64,000 nucleotides of DNA, from contig QCEG01000004.1 in NCBI GenBank assembly GCA_003278535.1, positions 42,086 through 106,085 on the forward strand, given 5' to 3'. The DNA comes from Prochlorococcus sp. AG-355-N18 (lineage in GTDB: Bacteria > Cyanobacteriota > Cyanobacteriia > PCC-6307 > Cyanobiaceae). Within the stretch, counting starts at the first letter, position 1; each line of letters starts with the position of its first letter. Of the stretch, positions 21,355-31,522 are shown one piece after another. The notes beneath the pieces were generated by a model that saw only the letters and a list, made by a program, of their open reading frames with translations, ran no database searches and was not told the origin of the DNA. The translations under genes were made by a program, and so were the position numbers.

Positions 21355-23664
21355 TTAACTTTGTCCAACTCTGGCAATATCTAAAACATCTGCCATTGAT
21401 TTAATTTGTTCAATTGTTTTGTGAAGTTGATTATAACTTTCAAGACCTACACAAAGATTTATTATAGCTGGTTTACCATAAGCAGTTTTAACATTGGCAT
21501 CACTAACGTTTATACCTTTATCAGATAACCGCATAAGAATATCTTTAAGAACTCCAACTCGATCAATTACTTCTATTCGTAGCTGAATTGGAAACTTATT
21601 ATCGCCAGTTTTATTATCTTGATTCCAACCGACCGGTAATCTTCTCTCTATTGGAATTGGTATTACATTTTCACAATCTTCCCTATGTATAGTTATCCCA
21701 TGGTTCCCGAGCGACACAGTTCCGATAATACCCTCGCCTGGGAGTGGGGAACAGCATTTACCTATTCTGTAATCAAGACCTTCTATCCCGGAAATTGGTG
21801 ATTTAGCTGCTTTATTAGATTGATTAGTGGATAAATTATTATTACTTTTAAGAGATTTTGCTATTTCAGAGTCAGAATCATTTTTTACATCTTCTGTCTG
21901 TAATTTTATTTCTTCTCTTAGTCTGTTTAATATTTGATGCAAAGTTAAACCACCAAAACCAAGAGATGCAAGAAGGTCTTCAGTAGTTTTTAAATTGCAT
22001 CGATTTGCAACTTTTTTCATGGCTTCACTAGAAAGTAATGCTTCAAAACCATTTCTACCTACTTCTTTTTCAAGTAAATCTCTACCTCTTTTAATCGTTT
22101 CATCACGATGGCTTTTCTTATACCATTGGCGAATTCTATTTTTAGCAGTTGGCGTAACTACAAAGTTCAGCCAATCCAAGCTTGGTGTAGCATTATTACT
22201 TGTCAAAATTTCTATGAAGTCACCATTTTGAAGTGCTGTAGATAATGGAGAAAGCTTTTCATTAATTCTTATTCCATTACAGTGATTTCCAACTTCAGAA
22301 TGGATTCTGTAGGCGAAATCTATTGCGGTAGATCCTTTCCTTAAACCAACAACATCTCCTTTTGGAGTGATTACAAATACTTCTTCATCAAATAAATCTT
22401 CTTTAATTGAAGCTAAATAATCATTATGATCCCTTTCATTACCTTCTTGTTGCCATTCTACTAATTGTCTTAGCCAATTAAATCTCTCGGCATTACTTTT
22501 AGCAGGAGAACCACCCTCTTTATATTGCCAATGAGCGGCAATACCATATTCAGCAATTTGATGCATCGAAGTAGTTCTAATTTGAACTTCAATAGGTCGA
22601 TGTCTTCCAATAACAGAAGTGTGTAAGGACTGATATCCATTGGGTTTTGGTAATCCTATATAGTCTTTAAATCTACCTGGAATTGGTTTGAAAGTATCAT
22701 GAACAACTGCTAAAGCTCTATAACAACTATCTGAATTGTCCACGATAATTCTTAGGGCAGCAACATCATAAATCTCGTGAAAATGCTTTTGTTGTCTTTC
22801 CATTTTGCTCCAGATGCCATAAAGATGTTTTGGCCTTCCTGTTATTTCAAAATTTTTCAAACCCGCTGAAATCAAGTTTTCCTTCATAAGATTCAAAGTT
22901 ACTTTTAATCTTTTTTCTCTATCACTTCTTTTAACGGCGATTTGATCTTTAAGATCTAGATATTCTTTAGGCTCTAGGAATTTAAAAGCTAAATCTTCTA
23001 ATTCCCATTTAAATCTGTTTATTCCTAGTCGATTAGCTAATGGTGCATAAATCTCTCTTGTTTCTCTCGCTATTCTTAGTTTTTTCTCATCATTTAGCCA
23101 TTCAATTGTTCTCATGTTATGAAGTCGATCTGCAAGTTTAACTAAGACAACTCTGATATCGCTGGCCATAGCCAAAAACATTTTCCTAAGATTTTCAGCT
23201 TGTGCTTCAGTCCTATTGTTAAAGTGAATGCCGCCTAATTTTGTTACACCCTCTACAAGTATTTTTACTTCTAATCCAAAATTTGTTTCTATTTCAGATA
23301 AATCAATGCCAGTATCTTCAACTACATCATGTAAAAGGCCTGCAGCAATAACAGATGAACTAGCACCTATTTCTTTAAGGAGATTTGCAACAGCAACCGG
23401 GTGGATAATGTATGGCTCGCCGCTCGCACGGAATTGTCCATCATGAGCTTTATAAGCAAGTTTAAAAGCCTTTACTATAAGGTTTTGATTCTCATTATTT
23501 TCTTTATTTGATTTTTCAAAATTATGAATATCTTTAAGAAGCCAATCGGGAATGTTTATTTGATAATTCAAAGATTCACTTTCATATTTTTTATTTTCAG
23601 GCAAAATAGTTTTGGAAACTTCAATTTCGTTTTTTTCTTTTGAATTTGCAGCTGCCTCGGACAT
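21355..23664 (-). CDS. Bifunctional (p)ppGpp synthetase/hydrolase
   Basis: This 769 aa long RSH protein makes and destroys (p)ppGpp. In order: HD hydrolase domain (IIHPVAVANLL, then LLHDVVEDT near 105, so the HD pair is intact), synthetase domain (EIYDVAALRIIVD near 293; RFKDYIGLPKPNGYQSLHT near 332), TGS domain (VFVITPKGDVVGLRKGSTAI near 424) and a C-terminal ACT domain (VDRVGVLKDILMRLSDKGIN). The RFKD motif is the RxKD type of bifunctional Rel/SpoT enzymes, not the ExDD of synthetase-only RelA. It appears to be the main stringent-response enzyme. Confidence 0.93.
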   Translation of the reverse strand: MSEAAANSKEKNEIEVSKTILPENKKYESESLNYQINIPDWLLKDIHNFEKSNKENNENQNLIVKAFKLAYKAHDGQFRASGEPYIIHPVAVANLLKEIGASSSVIAAGLLHDVVEDTGIDLSEIETNFGLEVKILVEGVTKLGGIHFNNRTEAQAENLRKMFLAMASDIRVVLVKLADRLHNMRTIEWLNDEKKLRIARETREIYAPLANRLGINRFKWELEDLAFKFLEPKEYLDLKDQIAVKRSDREKRLKVTLNLMKENLISAGLKNFEITGRPKHLYGIWSKMERQQKHFHEIYDVAALRIIVDNSDSCYRALAVVHDTFKPIPGRFKDYIGLPKPNGYQSLHTSVIGRHRPIEVQIRTTSMHQIAEYGIAAHWQYKEGGSPAKSNAERFNWLRQLVEWQQEGNERDHNDYLASIKEDLFDEEVFVITPKGDVVGLRKGSTAIDFAYRIHSEVGNHCNGIRINEKLSPLSTALQNGDFIEILTSNNATPSLDWLNFVVTPTAKNRIRQWYKKSHRDETIKRGRDLLEKEVGRNGFEALLSSEAMKKVANRCNLKTTEDLLASLGFGGLTLHQILNRLREEIKLQTEDVKNDSDSEIAKSLKSNNNLSTNQSNKAAKSPISGIEGLDYRIGKCCSPLPGEGIIGTVSLGNHGITIHREDCENVIPIPIERRLPVGWNQDNKTGDNKFPIQLRIEVIDRVGVLKDILMRLSDKGINVSDANVKTAYGKPAIINLCVGLESYNQLHKTIEQIKSMADVLDIARVGQS

Positions 23665-23718
23665 TTTATATTGCTTTAGATGTATTTTATTTATGTCTAG
23701 AAAAATTTGCTATAAATC

Positions 23719-25317
23719 ATGGAAAAAAATAAAGAAAAAATTATTGTAGTTAAAAATCTTACTGTTAAATATGGTCTAAAACAGCAACCTATTATCAAAA
23801 ATTTTAATTTGGAAATAGATAGTGGAGATCATTTGGCCATAATAGGACCATCTGGATGTGGAAAGACCACTTTTGCAAAAACATTAGTAAATATATTGCC
23901 TGCAAAGGCCACTTCTCAAGGATATCTATCGATTTCTAATGTAGATCCTAGGAAAATAAACAACAAAGATGCACAATTATTTAGAAGAAATAATTTTGGA
24001 TTTATTTATCAAGACTCTATAAAAAAACTTAATCCGCTAATGAGAGTTGGGGATCATTTATATGAATTATTTAAAACACATGATCAAACTAAATCATCTT
24101 TAGCTATTAAAAAATTAGTAAGAGAAGTTTTTCAAAAAGTCGGAATTGAAGAAAGTAGACTTGATTCTTTCCCACATCAATTTAGCGGCGGAATGAGACA
24201 GAGAGTTTCTATAGCAATGGCACTTGCTTTGAAACCTAAATTATTAATAGCTGATGAACCTACAACAAGCTTAGATACCAAAACAAGTTTTGAAATTATG
24301 CAAGAAATAATTCATCTATGTAATGAATTTGATACAACTTTAATTTTAATTAGTCATGATATTAATCTTGCAGCAAAGTGGTGTAGAAAAGGTGCAATAA
24401 TTGAAAAGGGATCGATTGTTGAAAAGGGGAATATATTAGATATTTTTCAATCACCAAAATCAGATATCGGGAAAAAGTTAGTAAATGCTTCAAAAATAGT
24501 ATTAGAACCAAATACTAAAAATAATGCTCGAGATCAGGTCGTTCTAGAGGTAAATAACCTAAGACATTGGTATAAATTAAATTCTTCAATTTTCATTAAT
24601 AAATGGAATAAGGCTTTAAATGAAGTTAGTTTCAAGTTATATGAGAATGAGACTCTTGGAATAGTTGGTTCTTCAGGGAGTGGTAAAAGTACATTATGTA
24701 GGGCTTTAATTGGACTTCTTAAAGTAAGAGGTGGTGAAATTAAAATTTATGATAAAAATCATGCATTGAAAAAAAATAAATCTTTTAAAAAGAACAATAA
24801 AGTGCAAATTATTTTTCAAGATCCTTTTTCAAGTTTGAACCCGAAAATGACAATTAAAAGTATTTTGGAAGATATATTTTTTATTCAAAAAATTTCAGAT
24901 AAAAGAAAAATCGAAAAAGAAATAAAATTAATGTTTAGAAATTTGAATCTTCCCTTAAATAATGATTTTTTTAATTCTTATCCTAGCCAATTATCTGGTG
25001 GTCAATTGCAAAGAATTTCATTAGCCAGAGCGCTATTGTTGAAGCCAAAAATTTTGATTTGTGATGAGAGCGTTAATATGTTGGATGCTTCAGTAAAAAT
25101 AGAGATTCTTGAATTACTTAGAGTCTTGCAAGAAAAAATGAATTTAACGATTATCTTTATTACTCATGATTTGGGCATTGCTAAAAGATTTTGTGATAGG
25201 TTGCTAGTTATGAATCACGGAAAGATAGTTGATGAAGGAGAAAGTTCCACAATATTCACTAAAACTCAAAACACTTATACAAAATCGCTTCTTAATTCCT
25301 CTTTGAATCTTATTTAA
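23719..25317 (+). CDS. Fused double ABC ATPase of the peptide/nickel (DppD-DppF) type
   Basis: The 532 aa protein joins two ABC ATPase domains. Domain 1 (about 8-255): Walker A GPSGCGKTTFAK, signature FSGGMRQRVS, Walker B LLIADEPTTSLD. Domain 2 (about 272-530): Walker A GSSGSGKSTLCR, signature LSGGQLQRIS, Walker B LICDESVNMLD, with Ser where DEP is usual. The architecture matches fused DppDF/GsiA-type ATPases of peptide importers. No permease or binding-protein gene is nearby, so partners must be elsewhere. It overlaps convergent rluD by eight bases. Confidence 0.88.
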   Translation: MEKNKEKIIVVKNLTVKYGLKQQPIIKNFNLEIDSGDHLAIIGPSGCGKTTFAKTLVNILPAKATSQGYLSISNVDPRKINNKDAQLFRRNNFGFIYQDSIKKLNPLMRVGDHLYELFKTHDQTKSSLAIKKLVREVFQKVGIEESRLDSFPHQFSGGMRQRVSIAMALALKPKLLIADEPTTSLDTKTSFEIMQEIIHLCNEFDTTLILISHDINLAAKWCRKGAIIEKGSIVEKGNILDIFQSPKSDIGKKLVNASKIVLEPNTKNNARDQVVLEVNNLRHWYKLNSSIFINKWNKALNEVSFKLYENETLGIVGSSGSGKSTLCRALIGLLKVRGGEIKIYDKNHALKKNKSFKKNNKVQIIFQDPFSSLNPKMTIKSILEDIFFIQKISDKRKIEKEIKLMFRNLNLPLNNDFFNSYPSQLSGGQLQRISLARALLLKPKILICDESVNMLDASVKIEILELLRVLQEKMNLTIIFITHDLGIAKRFCDRLLVMNHGKIVDEGESSTIFTKTQNTYTKSLLNSSLNLI

Positions 25318-26269
25318 TTTTAAGAACACTTAGTAATTTTTGAAAATCTAATGGTAATTCTGATTCAAATATCATTTCTTTACCATTTATTGGATGTATA
25401 AGTCCAAGCTTAATGGCGTGTAAAGCTTGGCCATCTAATTTACATGGTAGTTTTTTACATCTTCCATATAACGGATCACCCACAATTGGATGATTAATGT
25501 GAGCACAATGTACTCTTATTTGATGCGTTCGCCCCGTATCTAGTTTGAAACTCATTAATGAGTAATTGCCAAATCTTTCTTCTAATTTCCAATAGGTACA
25601 GGCATACCTTCCTGAAGTTTCTTCAACTACTTTATATTTCAATCTATTTAATTTATCTCTGCCAATGTTTCCCACTATTTGGCCTTTTTCAGAATTCGGT
25701 GCTCCATGAATTACTGCAATATATTCGCGTGATGCTATTTTTTCTTTAATTTGTTTCTGGAGATTTACTAATGCCTCTTGGCTTTTTGCAACAACCATAC
25801 ATCCGGAGGTATCTTTATCTAATCTGTGAACAATCCCGGGTCTTAGTTTCCCATTAATTCCAGGTAGATCTTTACAGTGAAAAAGTAATCCATTCACTAA
25901 AGTGCCAGATTTGTGTCCAGGGGCTGGATGAACTATTAGTCCTGATTGTTTATTAATTACTATGATGTGCTCGTCTTCAAAAAGGATATTTAAATCCATT
26001 TTTTCAGGTTTCAAATAAATAAGAGGTTCTGGAGGAGGCATCCATATTTGAACATTGTCGCCATTTTTTAATGGGGTCTTTGCTTTCGCATTCTTATAGT
26101 TTACAAGTACTAAACCTGAATTTATAAAATGTTGAATTCTTGCTCTACTTTGTTCTGGCCTTTTACTTACCAACCATCTGTCTAGCCTCATAGGAAGAGG
26201 TAGCTCATAAATAATTTCTATAAGCTCACCTTCTCCAATGCCGAAAGAATTTTGATTATTTAATTCCAT
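25310..26269 (-). CDS. rluD: Large-subunit rRNA pseudouridine synthase, RluD family
   Basis: The 319 aa enzyme isomerises uridines in 23S rRNA. An N-terminal S4 RNA-binding domain (about 25-90, RLDRWLVSKRPEQSRARIQ) precedes the catalytic RluA-like domain, with HPAPGHKSGTLVNGLL near 117 and the catalytic Asp in RPGIVHRLDKDTSG near 145. The S4 domain argues for RluD or RluC over RluA. Its start overlaps the ylqF stop by ten bases. Confidence 0.88.
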   Translation of the reverse strand: MELNNQNSFGIGEGELIEIIYELPLPMRLDRWLVSKRPEQSRARIQHFINSGLVLVNYKNAKAKTPLKNGDNVQIWMPPPEPLIYLKPEKMDLNILFEDEHIIVINKQSGLIVHPAPGHKSGTLVNGLLFHCKDLPGINGKLRPGIVHRLDKDTSGCMVVAKSQEALVNLQKQIKEKIASREYIAVIHGAPNSEKGQIVGNIGRDKLNRLKYKVVEETSGRYACTYWKLEERFGNYSLMSFKLDTGRTHQIRVHCAHINHPIVGDPLYGRCKKLPCKLDGQALHAIKLGLIHPINGKEMIFESELPLDFQKLLSVLKIK

Positions 26270-27132
26270 AGTGGGACTTCTAAAGCAATTTTACCCAGCA
26301 TTTGATTTCTATAATCTTCCAATAACTTGTGAGACATTCTCCTTTTATCGCCAGAGGTATGTTTTGAAGCTGCTTCGTCGATCCAAGCAGAAGGACTCTT
26401 AAAGCCTTTAGTAATATCAACTCCATATCTATTAGATATTTGTTTAACTGAGATATTCGCATTCTTATCTCTGTTGAGAGTGGATATAATTTTGATAAAT
26501 CCAATTGCGACACTCTCTATTTCATAAGCAGCTTCTCCAATATCGTCACACAGTGCAAGATTAAGTGCTGATTTTTGATCTTCTAAATTTGGAGGTATAA
26601 CACCAGGAGCATCTAGCAGATCTATACCACTTTCTAATTTTATCCATCTTAAATTACGAGTCACGCCTGCTTTCCTAGCGCTATCTACAACTCTTTTTTT
26701 TGCGATTCTATTAATTAATGCCGACTTTCCTACGTTTGGAAAACCAAGTGTAAGGGCTCTAATTGGCCTAATTCGCATTCCTCTAGATAGTCTTCTATCG
26801 TCGATTGACGACCTAGAATCTTTGGCTGACTTACAAATTTCTTTAATCCCTATTCCTCTTTTAGCATCACACCAAAGAGGATATTGATCTTTAGAATTAA
26901 ACCATTTATTCCAACTATTAATTGTATTCGGGGAGATCATATCTGATCTGTTAATGACAAGAATATGTTTTTTATTATTTATCCATTTATTTAAGTGTGG
27001 ATGTCCTGTTGACAAAGGAATTCGTGCATCTCTCACTTCTATAACTAAATCTACTTTATTGATAACTTCAGATAATTTTTTTTCTGCTTTTGCTATATGG
27101 CCTGGGTACCATTGGATTTTGGGTATGTCCAC
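26260..27132 (-). CDS. ylqF: Ribosome biogenesis GTPase YlqF/RbgA
   Basis: The 290 aa protein is a circularly permuted GTPase: G4 NRSD near residue 61 comes before P-loop GFPNVGKSALINR near 130 and G3 DAPG near 173. The N-terminal QWYPGHIAKAEKKL is diagnostic for YlqF/RbgA, which helps assemble the 50S subunit. It is first of a two-gene overlap with rluD, also a large-subunit factor. About 210 bp separate it from divergent pgk. Confidence 0.93.
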   Translation of the reverse strand: MDIPKIQWYPGHIAKAEKKLSEVINKVDLVIEVRDARIPLSTGHPHLNKWINNKKHILVINRSDMISPNTINSWNKWFNSKDQYPLWCDAKRGIGIKEICKSAKDSRSSIDDRRLSRGMRIRPIRALTLGFPNVGKSALINRIAKKRVVDSARKAGVTRNLRWIKLESGIDLLDAPGVIPPNLEDQKSALNLALCDDIGEAAYEIESVAIGFIKIISTLNRDKNANISVKQISNRYGVDITKGFKSPSAWIDEAASKHTSGDKRRMSHKLLEDYRNQMLGKIALEVPLWN

Positions 27133-27344
27133 TTCAATAAATCAAATAAAATTTTGTATTCCTTTTAGTTTTTATAAGTTTCAAAAGTATTTACTTCTAA
27201 ATTTTAGTATAAATTTAATAACTAAAAATTTTTATAATCGTTAATTCTTAAAATTTATTAAGGCATAGGTAACAGTAACTACTTTTTAACCCAATAAGCC
27301 CAAATTAACGTTAGGCTCTTGAGATTATAAATATAGCTTGTTTA

Positions 27345-28553
27345 ATGTCAAAATTATCTCTTTCCAGTCTTGATAAGACACATTTAGAAGGAAAAAAAGT
27401 TCTTGTAAGAGTAGATTTTAATGTTCCATTAAATGAAGACGGTCAAATAACCGACGATACGCGTATTCGTGCAGCGATCCCAACTATTGAATATCTTATT
27501 AATCATTCCGCAAAAGTCATTTTAGCTGCTCATTTTGGTAGACCGAAGGGTCAGGTAAATGAAAAAATGAGATTAACTCCAGTAGCAGCAAGATTAAGTG
27601 AATTGTTGGGGCAAAATGTTGCTCTTACTAACAGTTGTATTGGTGATGAAGCAGTTGCACAATCAAATAGCTTATCTAATGGAGATGTTCTTTTACTTGA
27701 GAATGTTCGTTTTTTTGGTGAAGAGGAAAAGAACGACCTGGAGTTTGCTGAAAAATTAGCATCACATGCAGATATGTATGTAAATGATGCTTTCGGTGCT
27801 GCTCATAGAGCGCATGCTTCAACTCAGGGTGTTACAAATTATTTAAGTCCCTCAGTAGCTGGATTCCTTTTAGAAAAAGAATTGAAATACCTACAAGGAG
27901 CAGTAGATTCCCCAAATCGTCCATTGGCAGCAATAGTTGGAGGGTCAAAGGTTAGTAGCAAAATAGGAGTACTTGATTCTTTATTAGATAAGTGTGACAA
28001 AATCATGATTGGTGGAGGTATGATTTTCACTTTTTATAAAGCTAGAGGTTTAGATGTCGGAAAGAGCCTTGTAGAAGAAGATAAACTCGAGCTTGCTAAA
28101 GATTTAGAAGCAAAAGCAAAAGCAAAAGGAGTAGAGTTATTATTACCCACTGATGTTGTTTTGGCTGATGAATTTTCTCCTGACGCCAATAGTAAAATAT
28201 CTCAAATTGATGCAATTAGTGGGAATTGGATGGGTCTAGATATTGGTCCAGATTCCATTAAAGTTTTTCAGAATGCTCTTGCAGAATGTAAGACAATTAT
28301 TTGGAATGGTCCAATGGGAGTTTTTGAATTTGATAAATTTGCAGATGGTACAAATGCAATAGCTACGACTCTTGCGGACTTAAGTGCTTTTTCTGAAGTT
28401 TGTACAATAATTGGTGGTGGAGATTCAGTTGCGGCAGTTGAAAAAGCAGGATTAGCTGAGAAAATGTCTCATATATCTACCGGAGGTGGGGCTAGTTTGG
28501 AACTTTTAGAAGGTAAAACTTTACCAGGTGTAGCTGCGTTAAACGACGCTTAG
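27345..28553 (+). CDS. pgk: Phosphoglycerate kinase
   Basis: Pgk interconverts 3-phosphoglycerate and 1,3-bisphosphoglycerate in the Calvin cycle and glycolysis. The 402 aa protein has the signature [12 protein letters not shown] near residue 18, AHFGRPKG near 62, LLENVRFF near 114, WNGPMGVFE near 326 and [15 protein letters not shown] near 361. The 212 bp upstream is AT-rich; TATAAAT at 27326-27332 could be a -10 element but would leave a very short leader. The stop lies one base from the convergent unknown gene. Confidence 0.97.
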   Translation: MSKLSLSSLDKTHLEGKKVLVRVDFNVPLNEDGQITDDTRIRAAIPTIEYLINHSAKVILAAHFGRPKGQVNEKMRLTPVAARLSELLGQNVALTNSCIGDEAVAQSNSLSNGDVLLLENVRFFGEEEKNDLEFAEKLASHADMYVNDAFGAAHRAHASTQGVTNYLSPSVAGFLLEKELKYLQGAVDSPNRPLAAIVGGSKVSSKIGVLDSLLDKCDKIMIGGGMIFTFYKARGLDVGKSLVEEDKLELAKDLEAKAKAKGVELLLPTDVVLADEFSPDANSKISQIDAISGNWMGLDIGPDSIKVFQNALAECKTIIWNGPMGVFEFDKFADGTNAIATTLADLSAFSEVCTIIGGGDSVAAVEKAGLAEKMSHISTGGGASLELLEGKTLPGVAALNDA

Positions 28554-28554
28554 A

Positions 28555-29280
28555 CTATATCTCATCAACAATATCAATGCTCTTTGTGAAAGTAATCATT
28601 CCCTCAGGATGAGCTATGATTCCTGACCAAATTTGCATCCCTGGTTTTGAAGGGGCTCTTGTAATTTTAAAAATCCCTCCAGACGCCAATGGTTCCAATA
28701 ATATTTCTTGTTCAAACAATGAATTAACTTGATGAGGTTTTATAGCTCCAGCAATAATCACTTCTTCAAGAGGCTTATTTAGAATTATATCGATATCGTA
28801 TTTTGAACCAGTAAGAACTCTATCGGGAATTTTAAAACTAATATCTATTTTTTTATTATCGTTTCTTATTGTGGTGAATAAATTTTTGATAATCCCTTCA
28901 CTTATTTTTCCATTTACGATTGAAAATAAATAATCAAATTTGGATTCGAGTATATATATTTCTCCGTTAACTATTTTTTCCCCAGAAACTTTTATTCGCA
29001 AAATATCTTCATCTGGAATATTAGATTTTAATCTTTTGATCTTCCATTTGCTGTTAGGGAAATCATTAATAATCTTTGAAAATTGTTTTGGAATATTTTG
29101 GTTTTCATCATTTCTAAAATTTTTTTTAATAAAATCTAATTCTCGCTTATTTAATGAGGTTTCTAAATTTCTTATAAAATCAACTTTTAAAGTTTGCGTT
29201 ATTGCTGAATTGGGGAGAATGAGATAAATAAATAAGTAGAGAGGGTATCCTATATTTCTGAATAAGTTTAAATTCAACAT
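28555..29280 (-). CDS. Unknown exported protein
   Basis: I do not recognise this 241 aa protein. It begins with a likely signal peptide (about 1-29, hydrophobic core GYPLYLFIYLILPNSA) and has no later membrane segment. The mature part is mixed alpha/beta, with a helical charged stretch (about 38-70) and a beta-rich C-terminal half holding PSKPGMQIWSGIIAHPEG. No catalytic motif is visible. It lies between convergent pgk and divergent murG, so context gives no function. A periplasmic or thylakoid-lumen location is an inference. Confidence 0.75.
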   Translation of the reverse strand: MLNLNLFRNIGYPLYLFIYLILPNSAITQTLKVDFIRNLETSLNKRELDFIKKNFRNDENQNIPKQFSKIINDFPNSKWKIKRLKSNIPDEDILRIKVSGEKIVNGEIYILESKFDYLFSIVNGKISEGIIKNLFTTIRNDNKKIDISFKIPDRVLTGSKYDIDIILNKPLEEVIIAGAIKPHQVNSLFEQEILLEPLASGGIFKITRAPSKPGMQIWSGIIAHPEGMITFTKSIDIVDEI

Positions 29281-29321
29281 ATTTATTATTTATTATTTTC
29301 ATTCTAGTAATTTAAGTTTTT

Positions 29322-30413
29322 ATGTCTAAAAAAAATAATTTATTAGTTGCAGCTAGTGGAACAGGAGGCCATATTTTTCCAGCTTTAGCAGTTTCTAAAG
29401 AGGTGGAAGATGAGTGGAATATTCATTGGTTGGGTATTCAGCAAAGACTTGATGCGAATTTGATTCCCCAAAAATATAATTTGAAGACTTTGAATTTAAA
29501 GACACCAAGAAAAAATATTTTTTTGTTTTATCAATATATAAAAATTTTAATGTCAACTTTCCAAATAATTAGGATCTTAAAAGAAAAAAAAATTAACTTG
29601 GTTTTTACGACTGGAGGTTATATATCTGCCCCTACTATTGTTGCTTCAAAACTTCTAAAGATACCTATCATTATTCATGAATCAAATGTAGTTCCAGGAA
29701 TGGTCACGAAATATTTTGGTTTTTTATGTAACTATGTTCTTTTAGGATTTAAAGAAACAAATTCTTATTTAAAAAATTGTAAAACTATTTTCACTGGAAC
29801 ACCTTTAAGAGAGCAATTCTATAAATTTAATTTTTTGCCAGAATGGGTTCCAAAAGGAAATGGACCTCTTTTGATTGTTATGGGAGGTAGTCAAGGAGCA
29901 AAAGCTATAAATCAAATTCTTTATGAATCTCTAGAGTTTTTAATAAAAAAACAATTTCGGATAGTTCATATTGTTGGCGAATCTAATCTAAAACTTTTTC
30001 ATGTAAAAAACTCCAAAAATTATATTCAAAAGAAATTTACTAATGAAATAGCAGCTTTAATTCAAAACTGTGATCTTGTAATATCGAGATCTGGTGCAGG
30101 AACAATCAATGAATTAATGGAGGCTGAAAAACCTTCAATTTTAATTCCATATCCATATTCTAAAAATAATCATCAGGAGAAAAATGCCATGATTCTTGCT
30201 GCAAGTGGAGGCTCAGTTTTAATCAATCAGAATAATATTTCTAAAGAAGTTTTTGAAGAAACTCTAGAAAGAATTTTTAAAATAAAATCAATAAAGGGAA
30301 AAAAACATTATGAAATATTAGATCTCATGAAGAAGAATATGGAAAATAATAATAAAATTAAATCTAAAAATGAGATTAAAAAGTATATTGATTATTTTTT
30401 AAAGGAATTCTGA
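29322..30413 (+). CDS. murG: UDP-N-acetylglucosamine:lipid I GlcNAc transferase
   Basis: MurG adds GlcNAc to lipid I to form lipid II at the inner face of the membrane. The 363 aa GT-B glycosyltransferase has ASGTGGHIFPALAVSKE near residue 11, TTGGYISAPTIVAS near 93, VMGGSQGAKAINQ near 187 and ISRSGAGTINELM near 257. The 3' end overlaps the convergent aminotransferase by 22 bases. No other mur gene is adjacent. Confidence 0.95.
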   Translation: MSKKNNLLVAASGTGGHIFPALAVSKEVEDEWNIHWLGIQQRLDANLIPQKYNLKTLNLKTPRKNIFLFYQYIKILMSTFQIIRILKEKKINLVFTTGGYISAPTIVASKLLKIPIIIHESNVVPGMVTKYFGFLCNYVLLGFKETNSYLKNCKTIFTGTPLREQFYKFNFLPEWVPKGNGPLLIVMGGSQGAKAINQILYESLEFLIKKQFRIVHIVGESNLKLFHVKNSKNYIQKKFTNEIAALIQNCDLVISRSGAGTINELMEAEKPSILIPYPYSKNNHQEKNAMILAASGGSVLINQNNISKEVFEETLERIFKIKSIKGKKHYEILDLMKKNMENNNKIKSKNEIKKYIDYFLKEF

Positions 30414-31513
30414 ATTTCTTCACATAAAAGAGTGTTATTTTTTCTATTCTGAAGACTTATTCTTGCCCACTTGTCGTCAAGAAATCTAAATGAAGTGCAT
30501 TCTCTAAGCAATATTCCCTTATTTTCTAAGTATTTTATATTTGGTGACAAGGATGTTTCACTTTCTATTAAAAAAAAGTTGGTTGAAGAGTTATGAATTT
30601 TAAGGTTCTCTATTTTTAATAATTTTTCAAATACTCTCTTTTTTTCAATATTTATCCAGCTGTGAATCTGTTTTGTCCACTGTTCATAGAATTTCTTATT
30701 ACTTAGTAGATCAATCCCGGCTTTAATAGAAAATGAATTTAAAGGCCAAGGATCTCTATTTATTTCCCATTGTTTAAGTTTTTTCGATGAGCCAATAACG
30801 TAACCTAATCTAAGTCCAGGAATATTGAAGATTTTGGTCAAGCTTCTCAAGACTAATAAATTATCAAATCTTTTGGTTAATGGTATTAAAGATTCTTTGT
30901 CTCCATTAGGTGTTATGGATAAAAAAGCTTCATCGCAGATAACTAATTTATATTTTTTCACAACTTCCTCCAAGGAATTCTTTTCCCATAGTTGGCCGGT
31001 AGGGTTATGTGGATTTGTTATCCAAATAACATCACCTTTTGGATGAAGCGGAAATGATTGAGGAAAAATATCACTCCAGTTTTTTGGTAATTCGCAATGT
31101 ATAAAATTGCTATTCCAACAATTTAAAGATCTTTCATAATCAAAAAATGATGGAGAAGGAATACAACTTATTCCGAATTTGGATGCTTCATAACCTGCCC
31201 AGGTTATTAATTCAGAAGCTCCATTCCCAGGCAATATATTCTCTGGATTTATCCCATGAAATTTGCCGATTATTTCTTTCAGATCACTCAAGTTTCTTTC
31301 TGGGTAATATCTAAAGCCAAGATTCTTAATTTCCGCATTTATTGAATCTATGAGTATTTGAGGGGGATCAAAGGGTACTAATGATGCACTTGCATCAATG
31401 ATTTCGGAGGGTACTAAATTTAATTTTTTCGCAATTGCATATACATTTCCACCGTGCTTCAAGTTTGATCCTTGCATGGCTAACGTTGAGTAATCATGAG
31501 GTTCATTATTCAT
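30392..31513 (-). CDS. PLP aminotransferase-fold protein, probable threonine-phosphate decarboxylase (CobD/CobC-like)
   Basis: The 373 aa protein is a fold-type I PLP enzyme: HGGNVYAIA near residue 20, DASASLVPFDPP near 40, GNGASELI near 95, WITNPHNPTGQLW near 163 and the PLP Lys in RSLTKIFNIPGLRLGY near 222. The HGGN start and DASASLVP pattern match CobD/CobC proteins, which decarboxylate threonine phosphate for the cobalamin linker, better than HisC. It is the last gene of rnhA-pyrD-cobD-like. Substrate is inferred. Confidence 0.75.
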   Translation of the reverse strand: MNNEPHDYSTLAMQGSNLKHGGNVYAIAKKLNLVPSEIIDASASLVPFDPPQILIDSINAEIKNLGFRYYPERNLSDLKEIIGKFHGINPENILPGNGASELITWAGYEASKFGISCIPSPSFFDYERSLNCWNSNFIHCELPKNWSDIFPQSFPLHPKGDVIWITNPHNPTGQLWEKNSLEEVVKKYKLVICDEAFLSITPNGDKESLIPLTKRFDNLLVLRSLTKIFNIPGLRLGYVIGSSKKLKQWEINRDPWPLNSFSIKAGIDLLSNKKFYEQWTKQIHSWINIEKKRVFEKLLKIENLKIHNSSTNFFLIESETSLSPNIKYLENKGILLRECTSFRFLDDKWARISLQNRKNNTLLCEEIQNSFKK

Positions 31514-31522
31514 TCTCTAATT

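Noticed and set aside
26280..26513. 77-codon minus-strand frame overlapping the 3' part of ylqF
   Set aside because: It lies out of frame within the conserved C-terminal region of ylqF.
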